DNA from: Stenotrophomonas maltophilia
Lineage (GTDB): Bacteria > Pseudomonadota > Gammaproteobacteria > Xanthomonadales > Xanthomonadaceae
NCBI RefSeq assembly: GCF_039555535.1
Contig: NZ_CP154630.1
Span: 2,803,001 to 2,867,000, forward strand
Direction: 5' to 3'
DNA: 64,000 nucleotides
In this document: piece by piece, positions 7,882 to 20,200 of the stretch
Layout of the letters: each line of letters begins with the position of its first letter
Numbering within the stretch: the stretch's first letter is position 1
Notes under the pieces: model-generated
Databases searched by the model: none
What the model was told of the DNA's origin: nothing
What the model saw: only the letters and a program-made list of their open reading frames with translations
Program-made: the position numbers and the translations under genes

Positions 7882-8701
7882 CAGGCCACCTTCCGGTACA
7901 GGCGGTGCTCGCGCGAACAGACCTCGAAGGCATCGTGGTGACGCCCGAACTGCAGCGACTCCTTGCTGCCCAGGCCGAGGAAGCCACGATGCACCAGCGC
8001 CTCGCGGAACAGGCCGACGGCGCGGTCCTGCAGGTCGCGGTTGAAATAGATCAGCACGTTGCGGCACGACACCAGGTGCACTTCGGAGAACACGGTATCG
8101 GTGGCCAGGCTGTGATCGGCGAACACCACGTTGCGGCGCAGCTGGCGGTCGAACACCGCACCATCGTACGCGGTGGCGTAGTAGTCGGACAGCGACGCCG
8201 TGCCACCGGCGGCCAGGTAGTTGCGGCTGAACTGGGCCATCCGGTCGATGCCATAGGCACCCGCCTCGGCGGTGGTCAGCGCGGCCGGATTGATGTCGGT
8301 GGCATAGACGATGCTGCGATCAAGCAGACCCTCTTCGTGCAGCAGGATCGCCAGCGACCACACTTCCTCACCAGTGCTGCAGCCGGCCACCCACAGCTTC
8401 ACCGAGGGATAGGTGCGCAGTACCGGCACCACCTGCTCGCGCAGCTCACGGAAATACGCAGGGTCACGGAACATTTCCGAGACCTGCACCGTGAAGAACT
8501 GCATGGCCTGGGCGAACAGTTCCGGCTCGTGCAGCAGGCGGTGCTGCAGGTCAGACAGGCGCTCACATTCGTAACGCTGCATGGCCTGGCGCATGCGCCG
8601 GCGCAGCGACGATACCGCGTAGCTGCGGAAATCATAGTGGTAGCGCTGGTAAAGCGCCTCCAGCAGGACCTTCAACTCCAGGTCGAACAGGGCCTGTTCG
8701 T

Positions 8702-8705
<4 letters not shown>
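7881..8705 (-). CDS. cheR: CheR-type protein-glutamate methyltransferase
   Basis: 274 residues: an all-helical N-terminal domain (YHYDFRSYAVSSLRRRMRQ) and a SAM-binding C-terminal domain (LWVAGCSTGEEVWSLAILL; ATDINPAAL; VSCRNVLIYFN). The motif FFTVQVSEMFRD corresponds to the conserved CheR strand before the SAM pocket. It methylates glutamate side chains, opposed by CheB next door. The ATG at 8705 overlaps the stop of the large hybrid kinase (ATGA), so the kinase, CheR, CheB and the receiver-kinase form one tightly coupled operon. Confidence 0.88.
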
Positions 8706-11809
<3,104 letters not shown>

Positions 11810-11960
11810 GCAGGTCGGTTCCAGAAGGCAAAGGGTGGAAGATGGTACTCCGTGTCGCATTCAGCCGCACAGGACAAATGGCACGTGTCAGGTGTGCACG
11901 CATCCTTCACACTTGAGTGCCTAGCTTCACGTCCCTCACAGGGGTAACACTTATTTACAC

Positions 11961-13124
11961 GTGGACGCAGCCGCTTCTACGACGTCCGTGCTGACGGACC
12001 CTTCCCGACAACTGCGACTGCTGATCGACAGCGTGCGCGACCATGCGCTGTACCTGCTTGATCCTGAAGGCATCGTGTGCAGCTGGAACCCGGGCGCCGA
12101 ACGTATCAAGGGCTATTCAGCCGATGAAGTGGTGGGAACGCACTTCAGCCGCTTCTACCTGGCCGCCGACCGCGAGGCCGGTGAACCCCAGCGCCTGCTT
12201 CGCGTCGCAGCGCAGCAGGGGCATGTCGCCAGTGAAGGCTGGCGCGTTCGCCGCGATGGCTCGTCGTTCCGCGCCAGCGTGGTCATCGAACCGGTCGTGG
12301 AAGCCGGCGAACTGCTCGGCTTCGTCAAGATCACCCGTGACATCACCGAGCAGTGGCAAGCGCAGCGGCTGCTGCGCGATGCCCAGCGTGCGCTGCGCAA
12401 CACCCAGCAGTTCGAGACCGTTGGCCGTCTCAGCCGTGGCCTGTCGCATGAGTTCAACAACCTGCTGACCACCATCGGCAATGCGCTGGACCTGCTGTCG
12501 CTGCGTGTCAGCAGTGACGATGCGCGCGCAGCCGAGCTGCTGGATGCCGCGCAGGCAGCCACCGACCGCGGCGCGCTGCTGACCCGCCAGCTGCTGGCCT
12601 TCAGCACCGGCCAGACCCTGATCCGGGAATCGGTGGACATCAATGCGATGGTACGGCAGTGGCTGCCGGACCTGCAACGCGCCTGCCCGCCCACGGTGGT
12701 ACTGGAAGCCCATCTCACCCCAGGCCTGCCGCAGGTGAGCACCGATGCGATGCAGCTCCAGACCGCCCTGGCGAACCTGGTGGCCAATGCCGTGGAGGCC
12801 ACCGCCGATGGCGGCCGCATCCTGATCAGTACCGCGTTGGAACATCGCCTCGACCCGGATGCGGACACCACGCTGCAACGCGGCTATGTCACCCTCAGCG
12901 TCTGCGACGAGGGCCACGGCATGGCCGCCGACATCGCCGAGCAGGCCAGCGAGCCCTTCTTCACCACCAAGGACATCGGCAAGGGCAGCGGCCTGGGCCT
13001 GAGCCAGGTGTTCGGATTCACTACCCAGAGCGGCGGCTTCGTCGACGTGTCCACCACGCCCGGTGTCGGCACCACGGTCAGCCTGCTGCTACCCGCAACC
13101 GAGGAAGCAATCCATGACCGATGA
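11961..13124 (+). CDS. PAS-domain sensor histidine kinase
   Basis: 387 residues. A PAS domain (about 18-135: LLIDSVRDHALYLLDPEGIVCSWN, ending VKITRDITEQ) precedes the H-box VGRLSRGLSHEFNNLLTTIGN with His163 and an ATPase domain (NLVANAVEA; DEGHGM; GKGSGLGLSQVFGF). The H-box type HEFNN is that of soluble kinases that act on a separate receiver, here the overlapping next gene. The start is a GTG with a weak GGGG about 15 bases upstream; an in-frame GTG nine codons on is an alternative. It is divergent from the large hybrid kinase operon, sharing a 150-bp control region. Confidence 0.82.
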   Translation: MDAAASTTSVLTDPSRQLRLLIDSVRDHALYLLDPEGIVCSWNPGAERIKGYSADEVVGTHFSRFYLAADREAGEPQRLLRVAAQQGHVASEGWRVRRDGSSFRASVVIEPVVEAGELLGFVKITRDITEQWQAQRLLRDAQRALRNTQQFETVGRLSRGLSHEFNNLLTTIGNALDLLSLRVSSDDARAAELLDAAQAATDRGALLTRQLLAFSTGQTLIRESVDINAMVRQWLPDLQRACPPTVVLEAHLTPGLPQVSTDAMQLQTALANLVANAVEATADGGRILISTALEHRLDPDADTTLQRGYVTLSVCDEGHGMAADIAEQASEPFFTTKDIGKGSGLGLSQVFGFTTQSGGFVDVSTTPGVGTTVSLLLPATEEAIHDR

Positions 13125-13473
13125 CCCGATCCGCGTTCTGATGGTGGAAGACCAGACTGATCTTCGCGAAATGATCGGCCTGGCCCTGCGCGATTTCGGC
13201 ATCGAGGTGGCCACCACCGCCGACGGGCATGAAGCCGCAGCGTTGCTGAAGGGCGACGCGCGTTTCGACGTGGTGTTCAGTGACATCAGCATGCCCAACG
13301 GCATGTCCGGCATCGAGCTCAGCGAGCACGTCGCGCGTGAGCAGCCGCAGGCACGCATGATCCTGTCCTCCGGCTATGCGCGTTCGCAGCTGCCGCCCCT
13401 GCCTGAGCAGGTGGAGTTCCTGCCCAAGCCCTATCGCCTGCGCCAGCTGGTGCAGCTGCTCAGGCAGGAATGA
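13114..13473 (+). CDS. Single-domain response regulator
   Basis: 119 residues that make one receiver domain and nothing else: acidic pocket in VLMVEDQTD, phospho-acceptor Asp57 in VVFSDISMPNG, then LSSGYA and LPKPY. Its ATG overlaps the last 11 bases of the PAS kinase gene, so it is the likely phosphate acceptor of that kinase. With no output domain it may work by protein contact or pass phosphate to the divergent hybrid kinase system. Confidence 0.85.
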   Translation: MTDDPIRVLMVEDQTDLREMIGLALRDFGIEVATTADGHEAAALLKGDARFDVVFSDISMPNGMSGIELSEHVAREQPQARMILSSGYARSQLPPLPEQVEFLPKPYRLRQLVQLLRQE

Positions 13474-13479
13474 TCCGTC

Positions 13480-13532
13480 GCCGGGCATCGCCCGGCGTAT
13501 CCGCTCATGTACAGCCGGGCCCATGCCCGGCT
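13480..13532. repeat. Two GC-rich REP-like hairpins between convergent genes
   Basis: GCCGGGC-ATC-GCCCGGC at 13480-13496 and AGCCGGGC-CCAT-GCCCGGCT at 13513-13532. They have the loop and stem pattern of SMAG repeats with a different stem sequence. They fill the space between a receiver gene and the beta-barrel gene, whose 3' ends face each other, so they may also stop transcription both ways. Confidence 0.65.
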
Positions 13533-13539
13533 GCGCTCC

Positions 13540-16500
13540 TCAATAGCGCCCCACCAGGTTCAGGTACCACCCGCGATGGGTGTAATCGAACCTGGTCAGG
13601 TCATCGCTGAAGTCGGTGAAGTTGTAGCCCACACCCACGCGGAAGTTGCGGCCGATATCGCGATCGACACCGGCCAGCCAACCCTGCCTGCTGCCGCCGT
13701 CGCGGACATCCAGCAGCCGATACTCCAGCAGGCCGTGCCACTGGTAGTACAGGTCATAGCGCAGCTGTCCCGCAGCGAAGTTGGTGGCCGAGTCGAACCA
13801 GGGGCCGCTGCCGCGTCCATAACGCACCTCGCCTTCGCGCCGCGCCGCCTTGGCCGCCACCTCCCAGCGCTGGTCGATGCGGTACACGCCTTCCAGCGAC
13901 AGGATCTGCGTGCGCTGATCGTAGTCCACGCCGTTCACCTGGCCCATCGTCGACAGGTCGTACAGGTAACTGTAGCGACCGAACAACGCCCAGCGGTCGT
14001 TGTCCCACGGCCGGTAGGCGAAGCCCAGGTTGCCTTCGATGAAGCGCGCACCCGCCACCGGATTGATCGCATCGTCGGTGTCGGCATAGTTGAAGCGCGC
14101 CGCGATGCGCCAGCTGTCGCTGAGGCGGTGGCTGAGGCGATTGGTGCTGACCCACTGCGTGCGCCGCTCGGCACCGGTATCGCGCCGCCATTCCAGCTTG
14201 CTCTGCCACTCGGTACCGGGCGCGGTGCGGCCGCCGGACAGGCTGACCGCCTTGCGATCCACCTGGCCACTGCTGGCGTCCAGCTTGCCGTTGCTCAGGG
14301 TGAAGCCCGCGTTCCAGCCCACCGCCGGATAGAAGTCCATGCCGAAGGTGTGCGCCAGGCCGGACTCCTGCCCGGATTTCAGGAACTGGCTTTCGTTGAA
14401 CACGTTGACCTGGTCAGACAGGCGCCAGCGCTGGCCCAGAGTCCATCCATCCTGTGCGTTCGGGCTGAACAACGGGTCGTACTCGCTGCGGTCGGTGGAC
14501 TGGGTGAATGCACCGTAGAAGCTGTGCTGCGGGGTCAGCCGGTACTCGGCGTTGACCTGCGCGGCGGTGCCACGGTCGCCGTCCGAGACTTCCGCACCAA
14601 TGGTGGACAGGTTGGCGAAGGTCCAGGTGCCACCGGCCACCACCGCGTCGTTGTCGGCGTAGCGGCCATGGTCGTCGTCGACGGTCAGCTGGCCGCCGCC
14701 GTAGACATCCAGCGACGTACCGATGCGGTGCGTGTAGCGCGCCGCAGCCAGCACGCCAGCCACATTGCCGCCAAGGCTGCGGTCCTCCTGCACACGGCGC
14801 AGTTCGGCCGACAGTCGGTCGTTTTCGCCGATCCGCCATTCGGCGGTGGCCTGCGCCTGGATCAACGACGCATTGCCACGGCGGGCCTCGCTGTAGCGCG
14901 CATACAGGCTGAAGTCGTCGGTCACGTAGCCCAGCAGCTCGGCGCCCTGCTCGCGCACGCGCTGGCCGGTGTCGAAGCGGCCCACCGAATAGCCGCCGTC
15001 CACCTGGCGCCACCAGGCGCCGGCGCTCCAGTCGCGCTGGGTCCAGCCCAGTTCGCGCAGATTGACGCGTGCTTCAACGGCGGTCGCTTCACCTTCGCGC
15101 AGCCCCTCCGGGTTGAGGCGGCTGAAGCTCAGACCGCCGTTGTCCGAGAAGAACACCGGCGCACTGGTCGCCTCGCTGCGGCTGTGCTCGACCTTCAGGT
15201 AGGTGCCACGGCCGGCCTGCAGGGTCAGGTCCGCACCCTTCATCGAATAGTCCTGGCCGGAGCGCTGCTCGTCCACGTAGGTGGCGCCCACGGCAACGTG
15301 ATCACCAAACCAGTGCTTGCCGCGCACGCCAGCGGTGATGTCATCGCTGTCGAATCCGGTCGGCACCCATTCGTAGTCCACGATCAGGCGCTGCTCATAG
15401 CCGTCCAGCGGCACGTAGCGGCTGATCCGGCGCAGGTTCTCACGGCTGACCTGGGCCAGCGGCCGGGTCAGCAGGATGCGGCCCTGCAGGGCGTCGATCT
15501 CGTAGTCGGCACCGCGCACCATCGGCACGCGCTGCTCGACGCGGCCGGTGGTGCGGTCACGGATTTCCAGCACCACCTGGTCCGAACCACTGAGGATGCT
15601 TGCATGCCGCAGGTAGTACAGACTGCCACCGGTGCCGATGAACTCGCTGTGGCCCGGCGCCGTTTCGGCCTGTGAACCGAATACGCGCAGCTCGCTGCGT
15701 GCATCCCCCCAGGCATTTGCTCCGCGCGAGCGCCACGACAGTGCCGCACCGTACAGCGAACGCACGTACTGCGCGTACTCGGTGCCGGTCAGGCCGGTGT
15801 TGTAGTTGCCCCACAACGCCTGGTTCTTGTCCCAGTCCATGCGCAGGTAGAAGCGGCCCATGCTGTCAACATCGCGCTGGGTCAGCGAGTCGTCGCCATA
15901 GGTCGGGTAGTACAGGTCCGGGTCCAGGCTGCGGAACAGGTCGCGCGGATCGGCCGTGGTGAAGCCGGTGAACAGCTCGTCCAGCGGACGGTTCTGGGTA
16001 TCGGCCTGTGCGGTCAGCAGGTAGCGGCCACGGGTCTTGGCCTTCAGGTAGAAGGCCAGGCGGCCATCGCTGAGCACGTCATCATTGCGCTCGCCCCGGG
16101 CGAAGTCCTGCCCTGCCCCACTGGCCTTGTTCTGGTACACGGTGATGTCGGCCAGGCCGACGCCAAACAGATACTGGCCGCTGACATCGACTTCCAGCGT
16201 GCGCGCGATGGCCGGCGCATCCGGTCGCTCCACGCGCACGTCGAAGGCATGATGGCCAATCGGCATCAGGTACTCGGCGGCGAACTTGCGATCCTGGTCC
16301 AGCGGATAACTGTCGCCATTGATCTTCAGCGACGCGCCCAGTGGCAGGTCGCGGCCACGCAGGCGCACCCGCGATCCATACACCGGGATGTTCTGCTGGC
16401 GCAGGCCATTGCCATCGAACACCTGCTGCAGCAGTGACAACGACGCGGCCTGGTTGGCGTCCACCGAGGTACCGCGGCGGTCTTCCAGCGCGTCACGCAA

Positions 16501-17229
16501 CTGCTGGTTGCCGCGCTCGAATTCCGCCGGCGTCACCAGCTGCATCGACTGCGCGGTGGTTTCATCGACATTGCCCTCGGCATCAAAGGCGCGCAGCACG
16601 TAGACCAGCCGGTCGCCGCGACGCAGCGGCGTCGAGGCCGGCAACGCGCCATCCCACACGCCCTGGGCAACGGCGGCCACCGGCAGTTCGAACGTCGCCA
16701 GTGCTGCCACACGATCCGTGTCGCTGCCGCGGTAAACGCTGACTTCCAGGCGCTGGATGAAGGCGGTGTAGTTGCCACGCACGTAGAACTCGACCGGCCG
16801 CACGATGCGGCCTTCGTCGAAGGCGACCATGCCCGGTGCAGAGACCGACAGTTCCGGCTGGCCCATCGCCGGGTCTTCGGTGGCCCAGATCGCGCCGCCT
16901 TCCGGCAGGCGGATCATGAACTCGCCACGCACGGTGGCCTTGCCCGGCTCATCGATCGCCACACTGACCCGGCGGTCCGGTTGCAGGGCCTGCGAGCTGG
17001 AACGCGTGGACGTTCCCTCGGTCACCGGTTCGTCATAGCTGCGCGAGCGCAGGCTGAACAACAGTTCGCCCTCGGCATTGCACTGGGTGCCGTCACAACG
17101 GATCGGCGCCGGCTCGGCGGCGGGCGGCTCGGCATGGGCGGCACCGGCCAGGCCAAGCAGCAGGGCCTGATACAGCGCAGCGCGCGGCAGGCGGGCCGCA
17201 CGGCGGGCGGCAGAGTGATGCGCGCTCAT
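13540..17229 (-). CDS. Large outer-membrane beta-barrel protein paired with the DUF11/OmpA protein
   Basis: 1229 residues with a signal peptide (ALYQALLLGLAGAAHAEPP). Residues up to about 420 look like periplasmic beta-sandwich modules; one segment (GSRVRLRGRDLPLGASLKINGDSYPLDQDRKF, starting near 285) resembles a carboxypeptidase-regulatory-like fold. From about 430 on there are alternating strands with many Tyr/Trp/Arg, as in a barrel of over 20 strands, ending WYLNLVGRY with a C-terminal aromatic residue, the usual outer-membrane sorting signal. Its ATG overlaps the stop of the 2057-residue DUF11 gene by four bases, so the two are co-translated and probably form one surface complex. No known transport function can be assigned. 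Confidence 0.75.
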   Translation of the reverse strand: MSAHHSAARRAARLPRAALYQALLLGLAGAAHAEPPAAEPAPIRCDGTQCNAEGELLFSLRSRSYDEPVTEGTSTRSSSQALQPDRRVSVAIDEPGKATVRGEFMIRLPEGGAIWATEDPAMGQPELSVSAPGMVAFDEGRIVRPVEFYVRGNYTAFIQRLEVSVYRGSDTDRVAALATFELPVAAVAQGVWDGALPASTPLRRGDRLVYVLRAFDAEGNVDETTAQSMQLVTPAEFERGNQQLRDALEDRRGTSVDANQAASLSLLQQVFDGNGLRQQNIPVYGSRVRLRGRDLPLGASLKINGDSYPLDQDRKFAAEYLMPIGHHAFDVRVERPDAPAIARTLEVDVSGQYLFGVGLADITVYQNKASGAGQDFARGERNDDVLSDGRLAFYLKAKTRGRYLLTAQADTQNRPLDELFTGFTTADPRDLFRSLDPDLYYPTYGDDSLTQRDVDSMGRFYLRMDWDKNQALWGNYNTGLTGTEYAQYVRSLYGAALSWRSRGANAWGDARSELRVFGSQAETAPGHSEFIGTGGSLYYLRHASILSGSDQVVLEIRDRTTGRVEQRVPMVRGADYEIDALQGRILLTRPLAQVSRENLRRISRYVPLDGYEQRLIVDYEWVPTGFDSDDITAGVRGKHWFGDHVAVGATYVDEQRSGQDYSMKGADLTLQAGRGTYLKVEHSRSEATSAPVFFSDNGGLSFSRLNPEGLREGEATAVEARVNLRELGWTQRDWSAGAWWRQVDGGYSVGRFDTGQRVREQGAELLGYVTDDFSLYARYSEARRGNASLIQAQATAEWRIGENDRLSAELRRVQEDRSLGGNVAGVLAAARYTHRIGTSLDVYGGGQLTVDDDHGRYADNDAVVAGGTWTFANLSTIGAEVSDGDRGTAAQVNAEYRLTPQHSFYGAFTQSTDRSEYDPLFSPNAQDGWTLGQRWRLSDQVNVFNESQFLKSGQESGLAHTFGMDFYPAVGWNAGFTLSNGKLDASSGQVDRKAVSLSGGRTAPGTEWQSKLEWRRDTGAERRTQWVSTNRLSHRLSDSWRIAARFNYADTDDAINPVAGARFIEGNLGFAYRPWDNDRWALFGRYSYLYDLSTMGQVNGVDYDQRTQILSLEGVYRIDQRWEVAAKAARREGEVRYGRGSGPWFDSATNFAAGQLRYDLYYQWHGLLEYRLLDVRDGGSRQGWLAGVDRDIGRNFRVGVGYNFTDFSDDLTRFDYTHRGWYLNLVGRY

Positions 17230-20200
17230 GGGCGTGCCTCCTGTTGGCGGGCAGCCGCACGGGTGGCGGCGCTCCCCTCGTTGCGAACGCGCAGGCGCTG
17301 CTGCACGGCGGGGCTGAGCTGGCTGCGCAGCGCCTCGAACACGGCGTTGGCACGGCGCAGGCCCAGTGCCTGGTTGTAGGCATGGCTGCCGCGCACATCG
17401 GTGTGGCCGACCAGGCTGACCTGGCCACCGCCCAGCTTTTCCAGACGCGCGGCGATGGCGGCCAGCAGCGGCTTGAACTCGTCGCGTACGGTGGCCTTGT
17501 CGGTGTCGAACAGCACGTTGCCCAGCAGCGCGCCACCGGCATCCACACCGGCCAGCAGCGAGTGGGGATCGCGCACATCGGTGCGCAGCTGCACGGCCAG
17601 GCCGGCGCGTGCGCTTTCCGCAACCTCGGCCTGCAGTGCATCGCGTACCGCTGCGGCGCGGGCAAAGGCCAGTGCCTGGCTCTCGCCATTGGCAGCGATC
17701 ACCACGTCGCCGCCCTGGTAGCGGTCGACCACCTCGGCCATCTTCTTCAGCACCGGGCGATAGTTGGCCTGCAGCTCGCTGCTGTCCGGTGCGAACAGCA
17801 CCTCGCCCAACGCAATCTCCATGCGCTCGGCGGCGGCCTGCGGCGATGGCGGCAAGCGCACGCCGAAGCTGAAGCGGGTCGGCACGCCCTGCGTCACCCG
17901 CCGCAGCAGCGGATTCTCGGTGGTCAGTTCAGCCCCGGCCGGCAGCGTGGCCGGGTCCAGCTTGATGATGAAGTTGCGGCCCAGGCGCGCGTCACCTCCG
18001 TGCACGTCAGCCAGGTGGTAGCGCCCGAACGGATCGGTCTCCACCAGCAGGCCTTCCACCGTGGCCAGACGCACACCGGGGATGCCCTGCTCCTGGATGC
18101 CTTCGTTGCCGATCACATAAGCCACTTCGTAACCCTCGGCGACACGGGCGATCTCGCGGCGCACGCTCGGCTCGGCTGCGGTGAGGCCTTTGCCGGCCTC
18201 ACCGCTGCGTTCCACGCGCGTGGCGCCCTGCGCGTCCATCCGCAGGCGGTGGCCCTGCGCGCTTTCCAGCACGAAGTCATCGCTGAAGGACAGTTCGCGC
18301 AGGCGCTGGCGCAGCACCACCTGATGCGCCTCGGCGGTGTCGGACGTGGACGCGCGGCCATGCACCACGCCAATCTGCACTCCGTGCAGCAACGGTGCAC
18401 TGGCATCGGCCAGCGGTTGCGGGCCATCGCCGCGATCCAGCGTGGTCGAGCCCGGCACGTAGGCCGCAGCAGCGAAGCCGCCCTGCACGCGAACGCCGCT
18501 CAGCTCGGCACTGTCCTGCCAGCCATCGCCGTCACGATCATCAAACACAGTGCCGAATACCAGGCTGTCTTCCAGCAGCGGATCGGCATCCATGGCCACC
18601 TCGGCGGTGGCGATGTTCGACAGCGGCGTGCCATCGTCGGCGGTGGCAACGGCCTGGTTCACGTGGTTGCCCGCGCGCACGCCGGCGCCCACACGCAACA
18701 GGTAGGTGATGGTCGCACTGCGACCCACGGCAATGTCCACCGCACCGATGCGCAGCGGAACCTGGCTGCTGGCCAGCGAGAACGCGCCGTCATCGTCGGC
18801 CACGCGCATCGAGCCGTCGACGTAGCTGAAGCCCGGCGGCGGCGTATCGACCACCACGCCGTTGCGCCAATGGCTGCCGCCCACGTTCTCGACCACCAGC
18901 TGGTAGCGCACCAGGTCGCCCACCTTCACCCGGCGCGGGCTGGCGGTCTTGGTGATGCGCAGGGCGAAGTCGGACACCACCTTGTGGCGCGTCTCGCAGG
19001 TCGTGCAGTCCGGCGGCGGCGAGCCATCCGGATACTGTCCGCGCAAGCGGTTCAGCACCTCGGTGCGGGCCTCCTGGTTGACCACGGCCTGGTAGGCGAA
19101 TTCGTGGCGACCGATAGCAGTACCCGTCGGCACCGTGCAGACGATGTCGGGCCCCTGCTGGACGCATCCGGACGGCAGGCTTTCGATGCTCAAGCCGGCG
19201 TCCGGCGTATCCACCAGCTGCAGCGGCTGGCGCAGCGCCGCCCGCTCGACCGTGGCCACCAGCGTGTAGCGCAGGCGGTCGCCCGGTCGCACTTCGGTGC
19301 CACTGGCAGGTCCGGAATGCTTCTCCAGCACCACGCGCGGTTCGGCCAGCGCGTGCTCGGTGCTGCAGTCACCGCTGCAGGTGGGCGTGTCACCGCCGGT
19401 GCCGAGTACGGCGTTGCGCACGCTGCCGCTGGCCTGGGCGTTGACTAGCGCGCGGTAGCCCAGCGCATAAGTCCCGGGCGCGGTACCGGCCGGCAGCGTA
19501 CAGACCAGCGGATTGCTGGCGTTGCAGGTGAACGGTCCCGGTTGGGTGACCGACTGCAGGTCCAGGCCCGTGCCCAGGGTATCGGTCAGGGTCAGCGTAT
19601 CGAGGGTCTGCGAGTTGGCGACCGTCACTTCCACGCTGTAGTCCACCGCATCGCCCACGCCCACCGGAGTGACGGTGGTCGACTGCTTGCGGTAGGTCAC
19701 CACCGCCGACAGCACCGGCGTGGTGGTTCCGCAGTTGCTGGTGCAGGTGGTGACGCCGGTGCCACTACCGAGCACGGCATTGCTGACGCTGCCCTTGGCC
19801 CGGGCATTCACCCGAGCGGTGTAGTCCACCGTGTAGGTGCCCGGCACAGTACCGGCCGGCAGCGTGCACACCAACGGATTGGCGGCATTGCAGCTGAAGC
19901 CCTGGCTGGCAGTCACCGCACCGAAGTCCAGGCCGGGGCCCATCGTGTCGGTCAGGGTGAACACCGCCGTGGTGCGCGAGTTGCTGACCACTGCAGTCAA
20001 TGTGTAGGCGATGCTGTCGCCCACCTTCACCGAACCTGCGGCGGCCGAGGTCTTGCGATAGTCGATCGCGCTGCCGGTCACCGGCGTGCTGGTGCCGCAG
20101 TTGGCGGTACACGACGGATTGTCGCCACCACCGCCGAGCACGGCGTTGGTGACCTGCCCGGTGGCCTGCGCATTCACCACGGCGGTGTAGGTCAGGCTGT

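Noticed and set aside
11860..11960. CRP-like site between the divergent kinase genes
   Set aside because: TGTG and CACA motifs occur but with wrong spacing (11 bases between) and no full half-sites.
13507..15675. Plus-strand frame of 722 codons opposite the beta-barrel gene
   Set aside because: Composition is that of a shadow frame; the barrel with signal peptide and C-terminal aromatic is on the other strand.
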